Assembly: GCA_937921835.1 (NCBI GenBank)
Contig: CAKZVG010000287.1
Coordinates: forward strand, 1 to 6,218
Reading direction: 5' to 3'
From: an uncultured Bryobacteraceae bacterium
GTDB lineage: Bacteria > Acidobacteriota > Terriglobia > Bryobacterales > Bryobacteraceae
Length of the DNA stretch: 6,218 bases
Position 1 is the first letter of the stretch. Each line of letters starts with the position of its first letter. A program made the position numbers and the translations under genes. The notes below the pieces were generated by a model that saw only the letters and a program-made list of their open reading frames with translations, ran no database searches and had not been told where the DNA came from. Shown here piece after piece: positions 6,216-6,218 of the stretch.

Positions 6216-6218
6216 ACC
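6023..6218 (+). CDS. Hanks-type Ser/Thr protein kinase (partial, N-terminus)
   Basis: Sixty-five residues are visible before the right edge. They contain the glycine-rich loop KLGEGGMGAVFKA (14-26), the invariant lysine in TVAVKML (Lys38) and the helix-C glutamate in ERFRAEAVTLARL (probably Glu57). This is the start of a bacterial Pkn/PknB-like catalytic lobe, with almost nothing N-terminal to it. The rest, including the catalytic loop, any membrane helix and any sensor domain, is outside the window. ATG 6023 has GAGGG (6012-6016) 6 bases upstream, inside the phosphatase frame, so it should be translated by coupling with the phosphatase. It uses a different frame from the phosphatase (-1 relative). 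It is likely to phosphorylate threonines recognised by the FHA-protease and reversed by the PP2C protein. The kinase family is certain; the partners are inferred. Confidence 0.93.
   Translation, partial: MAGQVVGNYKIVGKLGEGGMGAVFKAVDIMVERTVAVKMLRPEIARQPEVLERFRAEAVTLARLN

Overview
This is a GC-rich bacterial window (roughly two-thirds G+C by eye) with strong GGAGG-type ribosome binding sites. It reads as seven genes in two opposed transcription blocks. The mix of a sulfatase, an anti-sigma-antagonist STAS protein, an FHA-protease fusion and Pkn-type kinase signalling would suit an acidobacterium (Solibacter/Bryobacter-like). That assignment is inference from gene content, since no marker gene is present.

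Minus-strand block (1-3388). Reading leftward from 3388: a Tat-exported sulfatase with a formylglycine-type active site, then a YfcE/MJ0936-like metallophosphoesterase joined to it by an ATGA stop/start overlap. A 482-base stretch (1036-1517) follows with no convincing gene but several short hairpins. Next come a SpoIIAA/RsbV-like STAS protein and, 5 bases downstream, an FAD-dependent NADH oxidase/CoA-disulfide-reductase-type enzyme that runs off the left edge.

Divergent control region (3389-3510). It carries a perfect TATAAT box facing right, an imperfect palindrome, and a strong ribosome binding site on each side.

Plus-strand block (3511-6218). This is a compact operon: an FHA domain, one membrane helix and an extracytoplasmic trypsin-like protease domain in one polypeptide; 14 bases later a PP2C-type Ser/Thr phosphatase; then, starting inside the phosphatase reading frame, the N-terminus of a Hanks-type Ser/Thr kinase cut by the right edge. 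Kinase writes, phosphatase erases and FHA reads phosphothreonine, so the three form a plausible signalling unit in which cytoplasmic phosphorylation could control a protease on the other side of the membrane. This is the most interesting part of the window. The fused protease also has two unusually long insertions in its catalytic fold, and the phosphatase frame has no stop before the kinase start.
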